The notes: a model not told the origin generated them from the letters alone. A DNA stretch of 64,000 bases from Thalassoglobus sp. JC818 (GCF_040717535.1 NZ_JBFEFI010000002.1:744001-808000), one strand, 5' to 3'; shown: positions 37,381-47,268, numbered from the stretch's first letter. Program-made: numbers and translations.

Positions 37381-38181
37381 ATGTCGGATCAATTTAATAT
37401 CGCTATCAACGGAGCCGCAGGCCGGATGGGACAACGTTTGATTGCCCTCAGCCATCAAGATCCGGAACTGAATCTCGTGGCAGCGATCGATGCTCCGGGA
37501 AGTCCTTCGCTCGGGAAGGATGCCGGTCAAATTGCAGGGATTGGCGAGATTGGAGTACCGGTCACTTCTGAACTGCCTGATCGAGTCGATGCGGTCATCG
37601 ACTTTTCAACTCCTGAAGGGGCGCTCGCGATTTCCAAAGTGTGTGCGGAACGGCGCATTCCACTCGTCGAAGCGACGACAGGATTGACAGAGAGTCAACG
37701 GGAAGCGGTTGTCGCGACGTCTCAAGAAACAGCACTTGTAATTGCTCCGAGCATGAGTCTCGCGGTGAATCTCGCGATGAAACTCGTGGCTGAAGCGGGA
37801 CGCGCTCTGAAGAATCTTCCGGGTGGCGTCGACGTTGAAATCATCGAGCGGCATCACCGGTTCAAGGAAGACGCCCCGAGTGGGACAGCTCTCAAGTTTG
37901 GAGAAGTTGTGGCCCGGGAAATGGGCCAAACAGAACACATTCATGGCCGCGAAGGGAGAAGCGGTCAACGTCCGCAGTCCGAAATCGGCTATCATGCACT
38001 CAGAACGGGAGACAACGTCGGTGAGCACCAGATTGTCTTCGGGATGATGGGCGAAACGCTCGAAGTCTACGTTCGCGGTCATACGCGCGACAGCTATGCC
38101 TACGGTGCTCTGACGGCTGCCAAGTTTGCTGTCCGGAAGCCTGCGGGGTTATATTCCATGCAGGACGTTCTCAATCTTTGA
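37381..38181 (+). CDS. dapB: 4-hydroxy-tetrahydrodipicolinate reductase
   Basis: NAD(P)H-dependent step of lysine and diaminopimelate synthesis, 266 residues. The nucleotide-binding GAAGRMGQRLI at the N-terminus, the catalytic signature ERHHRFKEDAPSGTAL and the C-terminal segments EHQIVFGMMGETLEV and DSYAYGALTAAKF are intact. ATG 37381 (MSDQFN) is preferred to the GTG at 37363, although the ribosome site is weak. The gene stands alone; dapA is not in the window. Diaminopimelate supplies peptidoglycan cross-links, which planctomycetes do contain. Confidence 0.96.
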   Translation: MSDQFNIAINGAAGRMGQRLIALSHQDPELNLVAAIDAPGSPSLGKDAGQIAGIGEIGVPVTSELPDRVDAVIDFSTPEGALAISKVCAERRIPLVEATTGLTESQREAVVATSQETALVIAPSMSLAVNLAMKLVAEAGRALKNLPGGVDVEIIERHHRFKEDAPSGTALKFGEVVAREMGQTEHIHGREGRSGQRPQSEIGYHALRTGDNVGEHQIVFGMMGETLEVYVRGHTRDSYAYGALTAAKFAVRKPAGLYSMQDVLNL

Positions 38182-38282
38182 GAAAGTCGAATCGATCTGA
38201 GATGAATGGCGTTGGGCGATCGTCGAAAACAGTCGATGAGTCTCCACTTCACGAGTGATGGCCGAGTCTGGAGGATTGTTTC

Positions 38283-39494
38283 ATGCGTTTGCTGAACAGC
38301 ACGATCTTATTGGTCACCATTGCTCTCTTAGTGGCGACGCTGAATGAAGTGACCGTCGCTGAGGATCACACGTTTAAGCTTCCAACGTCTGAGATTGAAC
38401 TCGCAGATTGTCCCGTCCAAGCTGCGATTCCAAAGAGTTTGAAGAAAGTAGATCAGCTGGAGGTCGTCGATCTTAGAACGCAAAAAGTGACCGAAGCTCA
38501 GAGAATCGGGAACTCGGATCGATGTGTTTTCATTCTGCAGGACGCCGTCAATGCGGGAGAAACGCCAGAGTTTGCCATTCGTGAGTCAGCAGAGCCAGCC
38601 ACGGAAAAGGTCACGGTCGCACGCGAAGCGGGGCGAGTGATTATGCGTCTGACTGACAAAAACGTGCTCGCTTACAACGTGGATGTCGTTTCTCCTCCAG
38701 AGGGGGCCGATCCCGTTTTTCGTCGGAGTGGTCATATTCATCCTGCGTGGTCGCCGGAGGGAGTGGTTGTCACAGACGAGTTTCCGGCGGATCACTTGCA
38801 TCAACACGCCATCTTTTCCGCCTGGACGAAGACGACGTTCGAGGGAGAACGGGTTGATTTCTGGAACCAGAAAGCAGAGACCGGAACTGTCGAGCATCGG
38901 GAAGTTCTGAACATGGTCTCCGGGCCGGTCTTTGGTGAATTGACCGTTCGGTTGGCCCATATCGTCACGAAATCTGAAGATCAGGACGTCCTCGATGAAG
39001 TCTGGACGATCCGTCTATTTGCGATTGCCGATCCGCATTACTTCGAAATTGAATCGGTCCAGACCTGTGTCGCAGAGACTCCGCTCACGATTGATGAATA
39101 TCATTACGGCGGATTCGCATTTCGCGGGGCGGGTGATTTCTTCTCGGAGCAGGGGCATTCGATGGTGACGAATGAGACCAGCGACAGGATTGAGGGGAAC
39201 CATTCACGTCCGGACTGGGTCAGTGTTTTCGGACACGTTTCCGGAAAGCAGTGCGGTGCTGCCATGTTTTCGCATCCGGAAAATTTTCGGAGCCCTCAAC
39301 CAGTTCGATTGCATCCGACGAAGCCGTATTTCGTTTTTTCACCATGTGTGCTCGGAGAGTTTTTGTTGGAGCCCGGACAGCCTTTCCGGTCTCGGTATGC
39401 TTACCTCACCTTCGACGGAGAGCCTGATCGTGAACGGATCGATCAGCTGTGGACGGCGTTCGGTCGTGAGGACGCATTGACAATCGTTCCCTGA
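38283..39494 (+). CDS. Secreted DUF6807-family protein
   Basis: A 403-residue secreted protein with a signal peptide (LLVTIALLVATLNEV then TVAED). Most of the sequence reads as the beta-rich DUF6807/PmoA-annotated domain that is frequent in planctomycetes: SGHIHPAWSPEGVVVTDEFP, DHLHQHAIFSAWTKT, a central YHYGGFAFRG and the C-terminal FSPCVLGEFLLEPGQPF. The His-rich DHLHQH segment may bind a metal or substrate. The 'methane oxygenase PmoA' label attached to this family is a database name and should not be read as methane oxidation. GGAGG lies before ATG 38283. It follows dapB by 101 bases. Function unknown. Confidence 0.82.
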   Translation: MRLLNSTILLVTIALLVATLNEVTVAEDHTFKLPTSEIELADCPVQAAIPKSLKKVDQLEVVDLRTQKVTEAQRIGNSDRCVFILQDAVNAGETPEFAIRESAEPATEKVTVAREAGRVIMRLTDKNVLAYNVDVVSPPEGADPVFRRSGHIHPAWSPEGVVVTDEFPADHLHQHAIFSAWTKTTFEGERVDFWNQKAETGTVEHREVLNMVSGPVFGELTVRLAHIVTKSEDQDVLDEVWTIRLFAIADPHYFEIESVQTCVAETPLTIDEYHYGGFAFRGAGDFFSEQGHSMVTNETSDRIEGNHSRPDWVSVFGHVSGKQCGAAMFSHPENFRSPQPVRLHPTKPYFVFSPCVLGEFLLEPGQPFRSRYAYLTFDGEPDRERIDQLWTAFGREDALTIVP

Positions 39495-39752
39495 CAAGCC
39501 ATCGTCTCGTTTGTTCGACGAGTGATGTGTTCGCGGGAGCGAACCGGGCATCAATCGCAAGGAGCGCGTTGCATGGTTGAGCGAGCAGTAAGTCTTTGGG
39601 CAGTCAACGGTTCTGCGACAAGGTACAAGGACGGTTTCGAGCAAAACACCTGAGTCGGGCGACGAGAAATTTTTGATTCCAACGATTTGAAGATTCGATT
39701 GAATCAACGGATCGGTTGAGTGGCTGCTGACGCGGTCATAAAGAAGAGAGAC

Positions 39753-41120
39753 ATGGCTACCGAACTCGCTTTTCAATCCAGTATCAACCCGATTCATACC
39801 ACCACTTACGGGGTCGATGAGGTTTTGACGGCCTGTCCCGAAACCGGTGACTTGCTCGATATCCAGTACGACTGGGATCGTGTGCCCGTCCCGAGCAGCC
39901 TCAAAGAATTCGAGCGTCGCTGGTCATCGCGTCGCAATCCGCTTGATTTCAGCGGTGTGTGGCGATTTCGAGAACTTCTTCCGTTCGCTCCCGATGACAA
40001 AATTGTGACGATCGGGGAAGGGCAGACACAGCTTCAGCAAAGTGAGCATGTCGCGAAGTTCGTTGGGGTCGACGACAAGAATCTGTTTCTGCAATACGAG
40101 GGTCTGAACCCCTCCGGAAGTTTCAAAGACAACGGCATGACAGCCGCGTCGACTCATGCCCGAATTGTCGGGGCGTCGATGGCAGCTTGTGCATCGACCG
40201 GAAATACGAGCGCCTCATTGGCCATTTATTCCGGCGTGACCAAACTCTTCAAGACGATTGTTTTCGTCGGCAGCGGCAAGATTGCCTACGGAAAGCTGTC
40301 TCAGGCACTGGATTACGGGGCGGTCACCCTTCAGATTCAGGGGGACTTCGACGACGCACTGAAGCAGGTGCGAGAAGTTTGTCGGGCAGCGAATATTTAT
40401 CTCTGCAACAGTGTGAATCCCTTCCGGCTCGAGGGGCAGAAGACGATCATGTATCGGGTTCTCGAAGGGCTGAACTGGGAAGTTCCCGACTGGATCGTCG
40501 TTCCCGGAGGGAATCTGGGGAATTCAAGCGCTTTCGGCAAAGCCTTCATGGAGCTGAAAGAGTTGGGTTTAATCGATCGTGTGCCGCGTCTGGCGGTCAT
40601 CAATGCTCGCGGAGCGAATACGCTCTATCAGCTCGTCGAAGAAAAGGGACTGTGCTGGAACGGTGGGCAACCTGACGAAGCCTTGGTGAACGAGTTTTAT
40701 CAGGCGATGGATGCGGACAATCGACGAGCGAGCACGCTGGCGAGTGCGATCGAAATCAATCGCCCGGTGAATTTGATGAAGTGCCTGCGAGCATTGGATT
40801 TCTGCGATGGAGTCGTTCGCGAAGTCGACGATCCTGATATTCTCGACGGCAAAGCTCAGGTTGGAGTCGGTGGACTGGGATGCGAACCGGCCAGTGGGGC
40901 GAGCGTGGCAGGGGCTCGACTATTAAGAGAACAGGGAGTGATTGCCCCCAGCGATCGAGTGGTGTGTATCCTGACGGGCCATCAACTGAAAGATTCAACC
41001 GCGACAGTGGATTATCACACGGGGAAAAATGGACAATCTGGAAACAACTATGTGAATTCCCCGATTCAAGTTGAAAATGACTATGAAAAAATCATGGAAG
41101 TAATTCGCCAAATTTCGTAG
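39753..41120 (+). CDS. thrC: Threonine synthase
   Basis: PLP-dependent enzyme of 455 residues that converts O-phosphohomoserine to threonine. The PLP lysine lies in [40 protein letters not shown] and the glycine-rich [13 protein letters not shown] are the phosphate and cofactor-binding segments. The N-terminal region with [14 protein letters not shown] matches the standard form. ATG 39753 (MATELAF) follows the purine-rich AGAGAGAC; ORF starts further upstream lack a ribosome site. The small membrane-protein gene begins 45 bases after the stop. Confidence 0.95.
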   Translation: MATELAFQSSINPIHTTTYGVDEVLTACPETGDLLDIQYDWDRVPVPSSLKEFERRWSSRRNPLDFSGVWRFRELLPFAPDDKIVTIGEGQTQLQQSEHVAKFVGVDDKNLFLQYEGLNPSGSFKDNGMTAASTHARIVGASMAACASTGNTSASLAIYSGVTKLFKTIVFVGSGKIAYGKLSQALDYGAVTLQIQGDFDDALKQVREVCRAANIYLCNSVNPFRLEGQKTIMYRVLEGLNWEVPDWIVVPGGNLGNSSAFGKAFMELKELGLIDRVPRLAVINARGANTLYQLVEEKGLCWNGGQPDEALVNEFYQAMDADNRRASTLASAIEINRPVNLMKCLRALDFCDGVVREVDDPDILDGKAQVGVGGLGCEPASGASVAGARLLREQGVIAPSDRVVCILTGHQLKDSTATVDYHTGKNGQSGNNYVNSPIQVENDYEKIMEVIRQIS

Positions 41121-41165
41121 AATTTGACGATTCTTGATGAGCCGTTCCGATTGGAGGAAGCCTTC

Positions 41166-41696
41166 GTGTTCAGCCCGTATGAGGAACTTGAGTACCTCGC
41201 GGATTATCTGCCCGAGGAGGGAGAGATGGTCTTGGTCTCTCGTGAATCGGGTGAGCTCGTTTGCAAGCCGTACCAGAAGGATGAACTCAGAGATGGCATT
41301 CATGACGCCCAGTTGTATGGGTTTCTGGTGCAGGCAAACGAACGACTCCACACAGCCGGGGCACTCCCGCTGTTTGTGACAGCGATGTTGCTGGTCTGGT
41401 CTATCATCTTCATTCATGGACTTGTGGGTCTGGGCTGGTCTTACTGGTACATTGTCCCGGGCTTAACGCTTCCGCTGCTCTATGGTTGCTTTGTCTGGGT
41501 CAGACAACGTCAGCAGAACTACTTCAAGAAGATGATTCTGCCGCAATTGCAAAGCGAGCTTCAGCGGCGGCAAATCCCGTTCTACGCGCTGGTCGCGGGC
41601 ATTCGGCAACACTCTGAGTTCCAAACGCTTCTCGATGAGATTGTCCACTGGTCTCCACAGTCCAGTGAGTTATCATCCTCCCACATGCGAAGTTAG
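41166..41696 (+). CDS. Small two-helix membrane protein of unknown function
   Basis: A 176-residue protein with an acidic N-terminal third (YEELEYLADYLPEEGE) followed by a hydrophobic hairpin of two membrane helices (about residues 80-125, MLLVWSIIFIHGLVGLGW then IVPGLTLPLLYG) and a C-terminal cytoplasmic helix with WVRQRQQNYFKKM. The GTG at 41166 has a strong GGAGG eight bases upstream, which decides the start over TTG 41124. It lies between thrC and the rhomboid protease on the same strand. I do not recognise a family, and the position next to a rhomboid is suggestive but not evidence of a link. Confidence 0.75.
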   Translation: MFSPYEELEYLADYLPEEGEMVLVSRESGELVCKPYQKDELRDGIHDAQLYGFLVQANERLHTAGALPLFVTAMLLVWSIIFIHGLVGLGWSYWYIVPGLTLPLLYGCFVWVRQRQQNYFKKMILPQLQSELQRRQIPFYALVAGIRQHSEFQTLLDEIVHWSPQSSELSSSHMRS

Positions 41697-41770
41697 ACGA
41701 ACATCGCAATTGACCGAAGATTGTCGATCCGACCGGGTGGCGATCCTCTTCGTAGGGACACATTGAAGCT

Positions 41771-42793
41771 ATGGGTGTTGAGAACCGGGATTACATGCGT
41801 GACGAGACTTCCTACCAGTTCGGGGGGAGTTCGCACCCATGGATGCAAAACATTGTCAAGACGCTGATCATCGTCAATGTGATTGTCTTCATCGGTCAAC
41901 TCGTCATCAAAAGCCCGATGAGTTTTGACGAGTTCAAAACTCGCTTCGAGATGAACGCCCCGATTGTTCCTCAGAACGCCAATCTCGAGGAAGTCTACAA
42001 ACAGCTTCGGGAGCAGAATCGCCTGCCCGATACGCCTGTTCTGAATCGCTGGATGACGCTGGAAACGACGAAAGTTCTCCAGGGCCAGATCTGGCGTCTG
42101 ACGACCTACGATTTTCTTCACTCCACCGAAACGATCTGGCACATCGTTTTCAATATGTGGCTCTTGTATCTCGCTGGTCGACAGGTCTCGTACAAGTACG
42201 GTCAGTATGAGTTTCTTTGGTTCTATCTGGCGGCCGGGGTTTTTTCGGCAGTATTCTATATCATCTGGGGGCTCATCAACGGTGAGAACGTGGCTGCGGT
42301 GGGAGCCTCGGGAGCAGTTTCTGCGGTGCTGGTTTTGTATGCCATGAACTGGCCGCATCATCGCTGGTACATCTACGGTCTGATTCCTGTTCCGGTGATT
42401 CTGCTGGTCATCATTTCTGCGGGAATGGACTTTCTTCCGATGATCAGGCAATTCACAGGTGGGAATCGCGTCGATCACATCGCTCACTCAGCCCACATCG
42501 GGGGGATGTTGTTTGGATTCCTTTACTACCGTCGTGGTTGGCAGATCTCTTCGATGCTGCCGAAGGGTTTCTCTTTCAACAAACTGAGTCGGCGCGTTCG
42601 AGGACCAAAGTTGAAGGTGCATCGTCCTTCACCGCAGGAAGAGAACAGCTCCTCGATGAGGACACAAATTCCTTCTGACATTGCCGACCGAGTCGATCAG
42701 ATCCTGCAGAAGATCAGCGAGTCTGGTGAAGCGAGCCTAACCGCCGAGGAGCGAGAATTCCTCGCCGAATCAAGTCGCCGCTACAGACGCTGA
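41771..42793 (+). CDS. Rhomboid-family intramembrane serine protease
   Basis: A 340-residue rhomboid protease that cuts transmembrane substrates within the bilayer. The catalytic dyad Ser180 (GASGA) and His242 (AHIGG) is intact, and the family Asn in NMWLLYLAGRQ and the Gly-rich helix packing are visible. About six hydrophobic helices lie between residues 28 and 255. An N-terminal ~110-residue extension and a C-terminal cytoplasmic tail (about 255-340), with a helical end DIADRVDQILQKISE, are larger than in GlpG. The tail recalls the DUF6576-type domain often found in planctomycete rhomboids. ATG 41771. Confidence 0.92.
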   Translation: MGVENRDYMRDETSYQFGGSSHPWMQNIVKTLIIVNVIVFIGQLVIKSPMSFDEFKTRFEMNAPIVPQNANLEEVYKQLREQNRLPDTPVLNRWMTLETTKVLQGQIWRLTTYDFLHSTETIWHIVFNMWLLYLAGRQVSYKYGQYEFLWFYLAAGVFSAVFYIIWGLINGENVAAVGASGAVSAVLVLYAMNWPHHRWYIYGLIPVPVILLVIISAGMDFLPMIRQFTGGNRVDHIAHSAHIGGMLFGFLYYRRGWQISSMLPKGFSFNKLSRRVRGPKLKVHRPSPQEENSSSMRTQIPSDIADRVDQILQKISESGEASLTAEEREFLAESSRRYRR

Positions 42794-42879
42794 GGCTTGC
42801 TGGCTTAGAGGATCTTCAGATTTGGTTGGCACCGTCCCGCACGAGCAAGCACAGCCTTTTACTTTCTGAAACAACTCAA

Positions 42880-42911
42880 GCGAGTGCACAGGAAGGAGCA
42901 ACTTGCTCTAG
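42880..42911 (-). repeat. Interspersed repeat, copy C
   Basis: Third copy of the palindrome-containing repeat, on the minus strand. It matches copy A over 32 bases with one difference, C instead of T after the palindrome. It begins at the stop codon of the minus-strand phosphatase-like gene: the TAG stop (42908-42910) is the first part of the repeat's CTAGAGCAAG. The repeat therefore follows that gene directly in the same orientation. Confidence 0.8.
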
Positions 42912-44371
42912 CACTTCGCGGAAACTGGTCGACGTCCTGTCTGAAGGTGATGGCTTCGAACTGGTGAAACGCTTTCGACTGGAGCTTCGAAAAGCGAAGT
43001 CCCTTGCAGTTCAGGTGGGCAGGGAAGGTCGAGGATGTCCAGAATTGTTGGAGCGATCTGTCTCAGAGAGATCGGTTGTTGAACGGCTCGATGTCGAATG
43101 CCAGGTTGTCGGACCCAGAAGATGCCTTCGGAATCGACGTGGCTGCTGAGCGGATTTTGTTCGACTCTGATGAGTTCTGAGAGCAACACCGTCTGCTGGG
43201 TTCTTTGATCGGTTAGCAATTCTTCCTTTGCTGCGATGCTGCGTCGGGTGGCGATTCCGGTCAGTCGATTTCCATGCTGTCGAATCTCGAACGCCGGATG
43301 ACCTTCGGAGTCTACGAGTGACTCAAGTGCATTCGCAGCAGCGGTGGCAGCTTCGCGGTTTTCGAATCGCAAACGGAATTCAGGGCCGAATGTCGGTTCG
43401 GAGAAGACGCTGTGATTGGAGCCGAGAAGTCTCTCAAGAAATCCCTGTCCGACGAATGTCGACTCTCGCGAGGAACCTGTTTCGTCATGTTCCGGGAACG
43501 CACGTTGTCCTAGGCCTGAGATGACCATGATCGTGGCTTGCGGGTCCAGCCTGAGGAATCTTTCGACGGTTTGATCAATGCTGCGATAGCACTCCAGAAG
43601 TGCTGTGCGAAAGGTCAGCAGGTCCGAAGCGGAAGCACGAATCGGAAAGAGTTCAGGTTGGAAATATCGCCAGTAGCGACGTTGAAAGTGAGAAGCTGCC
43701 TGCGAGCGAAAAACAGAGAGAGTCGGACGATGAGTGGTGTAGTGCTTTTCGAACAGATCGCATTGAATCGCATCCAGCAGGAGTGGTCGTTTCCAGCGGA
43801 CTGAACGAGTTCTTTCGGCGAACAGTTGTCGAAGAATTCTTTGTGCTGTCTGACTGGTGAGTCCGCGTTTCCTCAACGAACTGAACAGTCCAAGAACCTC
43901 CCGGGCACCGATCGGTGTTGAGTGGTCTCGGTCGTCAGTGGCTCGTTGAACAAAGAACCGGGACAGAAGTTCGAGTTCATCATTTGAGATCAGTTGCGTG
44001 ATTGGCGAAGTCGACTCGCAGAGCTCGTCATGGAGTGGCTGGTCAACATCGTCGTCGAGGCAAGACCCACATTGGGCGATGGACTTACCCGAGTCGGCAA
44101 TCGATTGGACAACTGGGGACGCTTGTAGGCTTGGAGGGAGTGCGAGATGGTCCTGTTGATGGACCTGATGCGAAAGGCCGGAATAGATGGTGTGCCACTG
44201 AGTCGTCGAGTGGAGCCACTTTCCTGAAGCTTCTGCATCCGTTTTAGCAACGATCGATTGGTTTCGTAGCCTGTCGAGGGCGGGGAGTTCTCCTTCATTC
44301 ATGAACAGTTCGAGGAGTTCAGGAGAAAGCTCGTTCAACTCAAGGCAGATGACTCGTCGATCGTTGGGCAT
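42908..44371 (-). CDS. Alkaline phosphatase-superfamily protein with degenerate metal site
   Basis: A 487-residue protein whose ends look like the type I phosphodiesterase/nucleotide pyrophosphatase or sulfatase fold: an N-terminal strand ICLELNELSPELL, the nucleophile region STTQWHTIYSG, and the closing ISLRQIAPTILDILDLP. Residues normally used as metal ligands look changed: the Asp in the first strand is replaced by LNE, and the usual S-D-H-G segment is SGLGQRAFPEHDE. It may be an inactive or modified enzyme, or bind a different metal. No signal peptide is seen. ATG 44371 is preceded by GGGAAA; a TTG at 44401 is less likely. The stop lies inside repeat copy C. Function unknown. Confidence 0.65.
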   Translation of the reverse strand: MPNDRRVICLELNELSPELLELFMNEGELPALDRLRNQSIVAKTDAEASGKWLHSTTQWHTIYSGLSHQVHQQDHLALPPSLQASPVVQSIADSGKSIAQCGSCLDDDVDQPLHDELCESTSPITQLISNDELELLSRFFVQRATDDRDHSTPIGAREVLGLFSSLRKRGLTSQTAQRILRQLFAERTRSVRWKRPLLLDAIQCDLFEKHYTTHRPTLSVFRSQAASHFQRRYWRYFQPELFPIRASASDLLTFRTALLECYRSIDQTVERFLRLDPQATIMVISGLGQRAFPEHDETGSSRESTFVGQGFLERLLGSNHSVFSEPTFGPEFRLRFENREAATAAANALESLVDSEGHPAFEIRQHGNRLTGIATRRSIAAKEELLTDQRTQQTVLLSELIRVEQNPLSSHVDSEGIFWVRQPGIRHRAVQQPISLRQIAPTILDILDLPCPPELQGTSLFEAPVESVSPVRSHHLQTGRRPVSAKC

Positions 44372-44560
44372 AGACGGTTTCCCGATAGCAACAGTTGGCA
44401 AATGGCGTCATTGATGATGCGATACTCCAACTTACAGCATCGGAGAATTGACGACCGAATTATCTGTCGCAAGATTGGCGAAACCGTCAGAACGTGTACA
44501 ACCATCCGAATCGATCTGCGATTACCAGTTTGTTTCCTTTCAGCAACATTCGGAAATCGA

Positions 44561-45376
44561 TCAACTCGGGTCGCAGATTGCCTTCATCGCTTTCAGGCCA
44601 GACTTCGCCACGGAAAGTGGGTCCGCTGCCCACAGGTCTTCGCGAAACAATTCGAGCGAGATAAAACCTGAGTAGCCGATCTGTCGAAGCAGGGCGATGA
44701 ACTTTTTGAGATCAATGACTCCCTCGCCGGGCATCACGCGATCCGGGTCTCTTTGTTCTCCGGCAGGTGGCGAGGCTGGGGCATCGTCGAAATGGCAGAC
44801 CGCGATCTGTTCGGGGCGAAGTTGCGCGATGTCATCGTGTCCTGCTCCGCCACGGAAATCGTGAAACGGGTCGAGAACGATTGTTGCTTCGGGGTGCTTC
44901 GATTCATTCATGATTCGCAGTGCAGTGGCAATCGAGTTGACTTCCTGTGCAAACCCGAGGTACTCCATCGACGGGCGAACGCCCATCTCGAGTCCGATCT
45001 CGAGAAGTCGATGATAGCGCTCAGCAGCGAGACTGAAGTCGACATCAAAGTGCGGAGGCCCAGCGACCGAATGAGGAGCCCCAACAGCGACTGCCTGCTC
45101 CATACGTCTGCGGCATTCTGCGATGCCTTCCTGGTCAGCAGGTCCATCCGGTTCGCACCAGCCTTTCAACATGACTGTTGTAGGAACGGCCAGTCCGTGA
45201 TCGTCGACGGCCTGTCTGATTTCCGCCAGCGTTCCGCCGGCTTCCAAGTGTAGATCGATGTCTGCATGCCAAAGCTCAATTCCGTCGTAGCCCGCTTCTG
45301 AAGCGACGCGAATTTTCTCCAGAATCGGAGTAGGTTTGATTGTGCTTGAGTTGAGCGAGTATCGGAATTGTGTCAT
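44561..45376 (-). CDS. Sugar phosphate isomerase/epimerase-like TIM-barrel protein
   Basis: A 271-residue member of the xylose isomerase-like TIM-barrel superfamily. Typical segments are AGYDGIELWHADIDLHLEAG, PSMEYLGFA, a metal ligand stretch VLDPFHDFRGGAGHDD, VCHFDDAPA, and the C-terminal YSGFISLELFREDLWAADP with a Glu ligand. The metal ligands (Glu, Asp, His) are plausible, so it is likely active, but the substrate is unknown. Close relatives include hydroxypyruvate isomerases and inosose dehydratases. ATG 45376 is supported by a short GACAGAG upstream. Confidence 0.85.
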   Translation of the reverse strand: MTQFRYSLNSSTIKPTPILEKIRVASEAGYDGIELWHADIDLHLEAGGTLAEIRQAVDDHGLAVPTTVMLKGWCEPDGPADQEGIAECRRRMEQAVAVGAPHSVAGPPHFDVDFSLAAERYHRLLEIGLEMGVRPSMEYLGFAQEVNSIATALRIMNESKHPEATIVLDPFHDFRGGAGHDDIAQLRPEQIAVCHFDDAPASPPAGEQRDPDRVMPGEGVIDLKKFIALLRQIGYSGFISLELFREDLWAADPLSVAKSGLKAMKAICDPS

Positions 45377-46013
45377 GGGAACTCTGTCGAGATTGATGGA
45401 AGAGTGTGTGAAGAATCTGTGAACGTGTCCGCAGACAAGTTGCTGCGATCACTTTGGCTTGCGTGAACAGAGCATATCGAACCAAGGCAAAGGGCACAAT
45501 TTTTAAGCTGTTCAAGCGACTTTAGAACAGAAATCGATTCTAAACATGATTTCGCACATCGTTCACGAAATCTTCTTTTTTGAGGGCTAGCATCCGCACC
45601 AGATCAGTAATCAAGAGCAATGAGAGTACGTCCTCACCCACTCATCTTCACTGGAAGATTTTCATCAATAGATGCCATGGCGGGCAGTGTGGTTGAAGGG
45701 ACTTCGTGTGACGTAGAAGTTCAACAGGCACGAATACATCTGTCGGGATAGCGACTGTAGAGACTGACATAAAACGCGGGTTCGAAGTGCGAAGCGAGTG
45801 ATCTTCATGTGGGCTGCACTCTTTGAGCCGAAACATCATCCAAAACAGAAGGAGTGTCGCCCTCATAGATTAAGTGCTCAGAGTCCATTGAAAGTCTATC
45901 GCAGCAGAGTGTTCTGTTGTGAGTTGGAAATGTTTTTAGTTTTTTTCGTGGCTTAACTGTTTGGAAGTTAGAAGCAGTTGAGTCCCCATCATGAGTATCC
46001 CAGGAGAAACTCA
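45377..46013. other. Gene-free region (637 bases) before the DUF1559 gene
   Basis: No frame here has a ribosome site or coding-like composition. An inverted repeat TTTAGAA...TTCTAAA (45521-45544, 7-base arms and a 10-base spacer) could be an operator. T-rich runs near 45931-45948 precede the DUF1559 gene, but no matching -35/-10 pair was found. I see no RNA gene. Confidence 0.4.
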
Positions 46014-47234
46014 ATGAAGCGTACAATGTTGAAGCGATCCGCAGATCGTCGCGGATTCACACTGATCGAACTGCTAGTTGTGATCGCCGTTATCGTTATT
46101 CTCGTGGCCCTGCTGGTGCCAGCTGTTCAGCGAGCTCGCGAAGCAGCACGAAGTGCATCTTGCAAAAACAACCTTCGTCAGTTCGGAATCGGTTTCTACA
46201 CATTCGCAGAACAAGATCCTCAGAAGCGTCTTTGCACAGGTGCTTACGACTTCCGTCGTGACGGATGTGTTGACACTTGGGGTTGGGTTGCCGACCTCGT
46301 CAACATCGGAGCAGCTTATCCTTCAGAGATGATCTGCCCATCAAACCCTCTTCAGTACTCAGAAAAGGTCAACGACCTTCTCGGTGCAGATACAACCGAC
46401 GGAAAAGACGGAGCTCCTGTTTCTCGTCTCGACACCGGATTGTGCAACAGTACTGACGGTTTGACTTCACTCGCAGCTGGTACTCGTGGAACTTTCCTCG
46501 TTGACCGAATCCTGACACAAGGTTACTCAACCAACTACGCAAGTAGCTGGCACATGGTTCGATCCGGTGTTCGTACTGTCGACGACGGATCAGGAAACCT
46601 CGTTCCAACTTCAGGAACTAAAGGTCTCGGCGGATCTAACGGTCCAATCACTCTGAGTGTCGTTGAAACTTCACCAATCGTTTCCAGCGCAATCGCAATG
46701 CTTGGCGACGCTGCTCCTGGGGATGCTGACGAAGCTGTTCTGGTTGAAGATCTTCCAGGTCTGGCTTCCGCAAACGCACGACTCGTTGAATCATTCAACG
46801 ACGGTCCTGCTCAGTCTTCCGGTGACAACATCGTTCTCGTGACCACAGCAGACGTTGTTCTGACAGCTGGCGGCGTCCACGCTTGGAAATTCGACATTCT
46901 CCCAACCGAGAACACACCAGCTGGTATCGATCGTGGAAACGAAGACGGATCACTCGCTGGCGATGGCATCATCTGGTTGCAGGACACTCGCGACTGGCTC
47001 GCTCTGCACGGTGCAGGTTCACAGCCTTCTTGTAACATCCTGATGGCTGACGGAAGTGTTCGTACCTTCCGCGACCTGAACGGCGACGGCTACCTCAACC
47101 CAGGTTTCCAGCCAACCACAGCATTCGATGCTGGCGATGGATACCTCGATGGAACAGTGGAACTGACGAAAACCACCAACTACGGTGGAATCGACATCAT
47201 CCGCGGTTCAACCATCAAAGGAAACTTTGAATAA
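46014..47234 (+). CDS. DUF1559 prepilin-like protein with type IV pilin N-terminus
   Basis: A 406-residue planctomycete-type protein with a prepilin N-terminus: [21 protein letters not shown], cleaved before the Phe by a type IV prepilin peptidase, with Glu at the usual +5 place. The rest is the DUF1559 region, which ends in the HG...ADGSV segment. These proteins are highly expanded in planctomycetes and thought to form pilin-like surface structures. Codons look strongly biased here (frequent CGT, GGA and GAC/AAC), like those of fusA, which suggests high expression. CAGGAGAAACTCA lies before ATG 46014. A hairpin terminator follows. Confidence 0.93.
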   Translation: MKRTMLKRSADRRGFTLIELLVVIAVIVILVALLVPAVQRAREAARSASCKNNLRQFGIGFYTFAEQDPQKRLCTGAYDFRRDGCVDTWGWVADLVNIGAAYPSEMICPSNPLQYSEKVNDLLGADTTDGKDGAPVSRLDTGLCNSTDGLTSLAAGTRGTFLVDRILTQGYSTNYASSWHMVRSGVRTVDDGSGNLVPTSGTKGLGGSNGPITLSVVETSPIVSSAIAMLGDAAPGDADEAVLVEDLPGLASANARLVESFNDGPAQSSGDNIVLVTTADVVLTAGGVHAWKFDILPTENTPAGIDRGNEDGSLAGDGIIWLQDTRDWLALHGAGSQPSCNILMADGSVRTFRDLNGDGYLNPGFQPTTAFDAGDGYLDGTVELTKTTNYGGIDIIRGSTIKGNFE

Positions 47235-47268
47235 GTCGGATTTGTTGATTGTCTGACAAATTCAACTA

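Noticed and set aside
38283-39494. Methane monooxygenase label for the DUF6807-like protein
   Set aside because: The name is carried by database entries of the family. The sequence has a signal peptide and beta-rich domain with no monooxygenase features.
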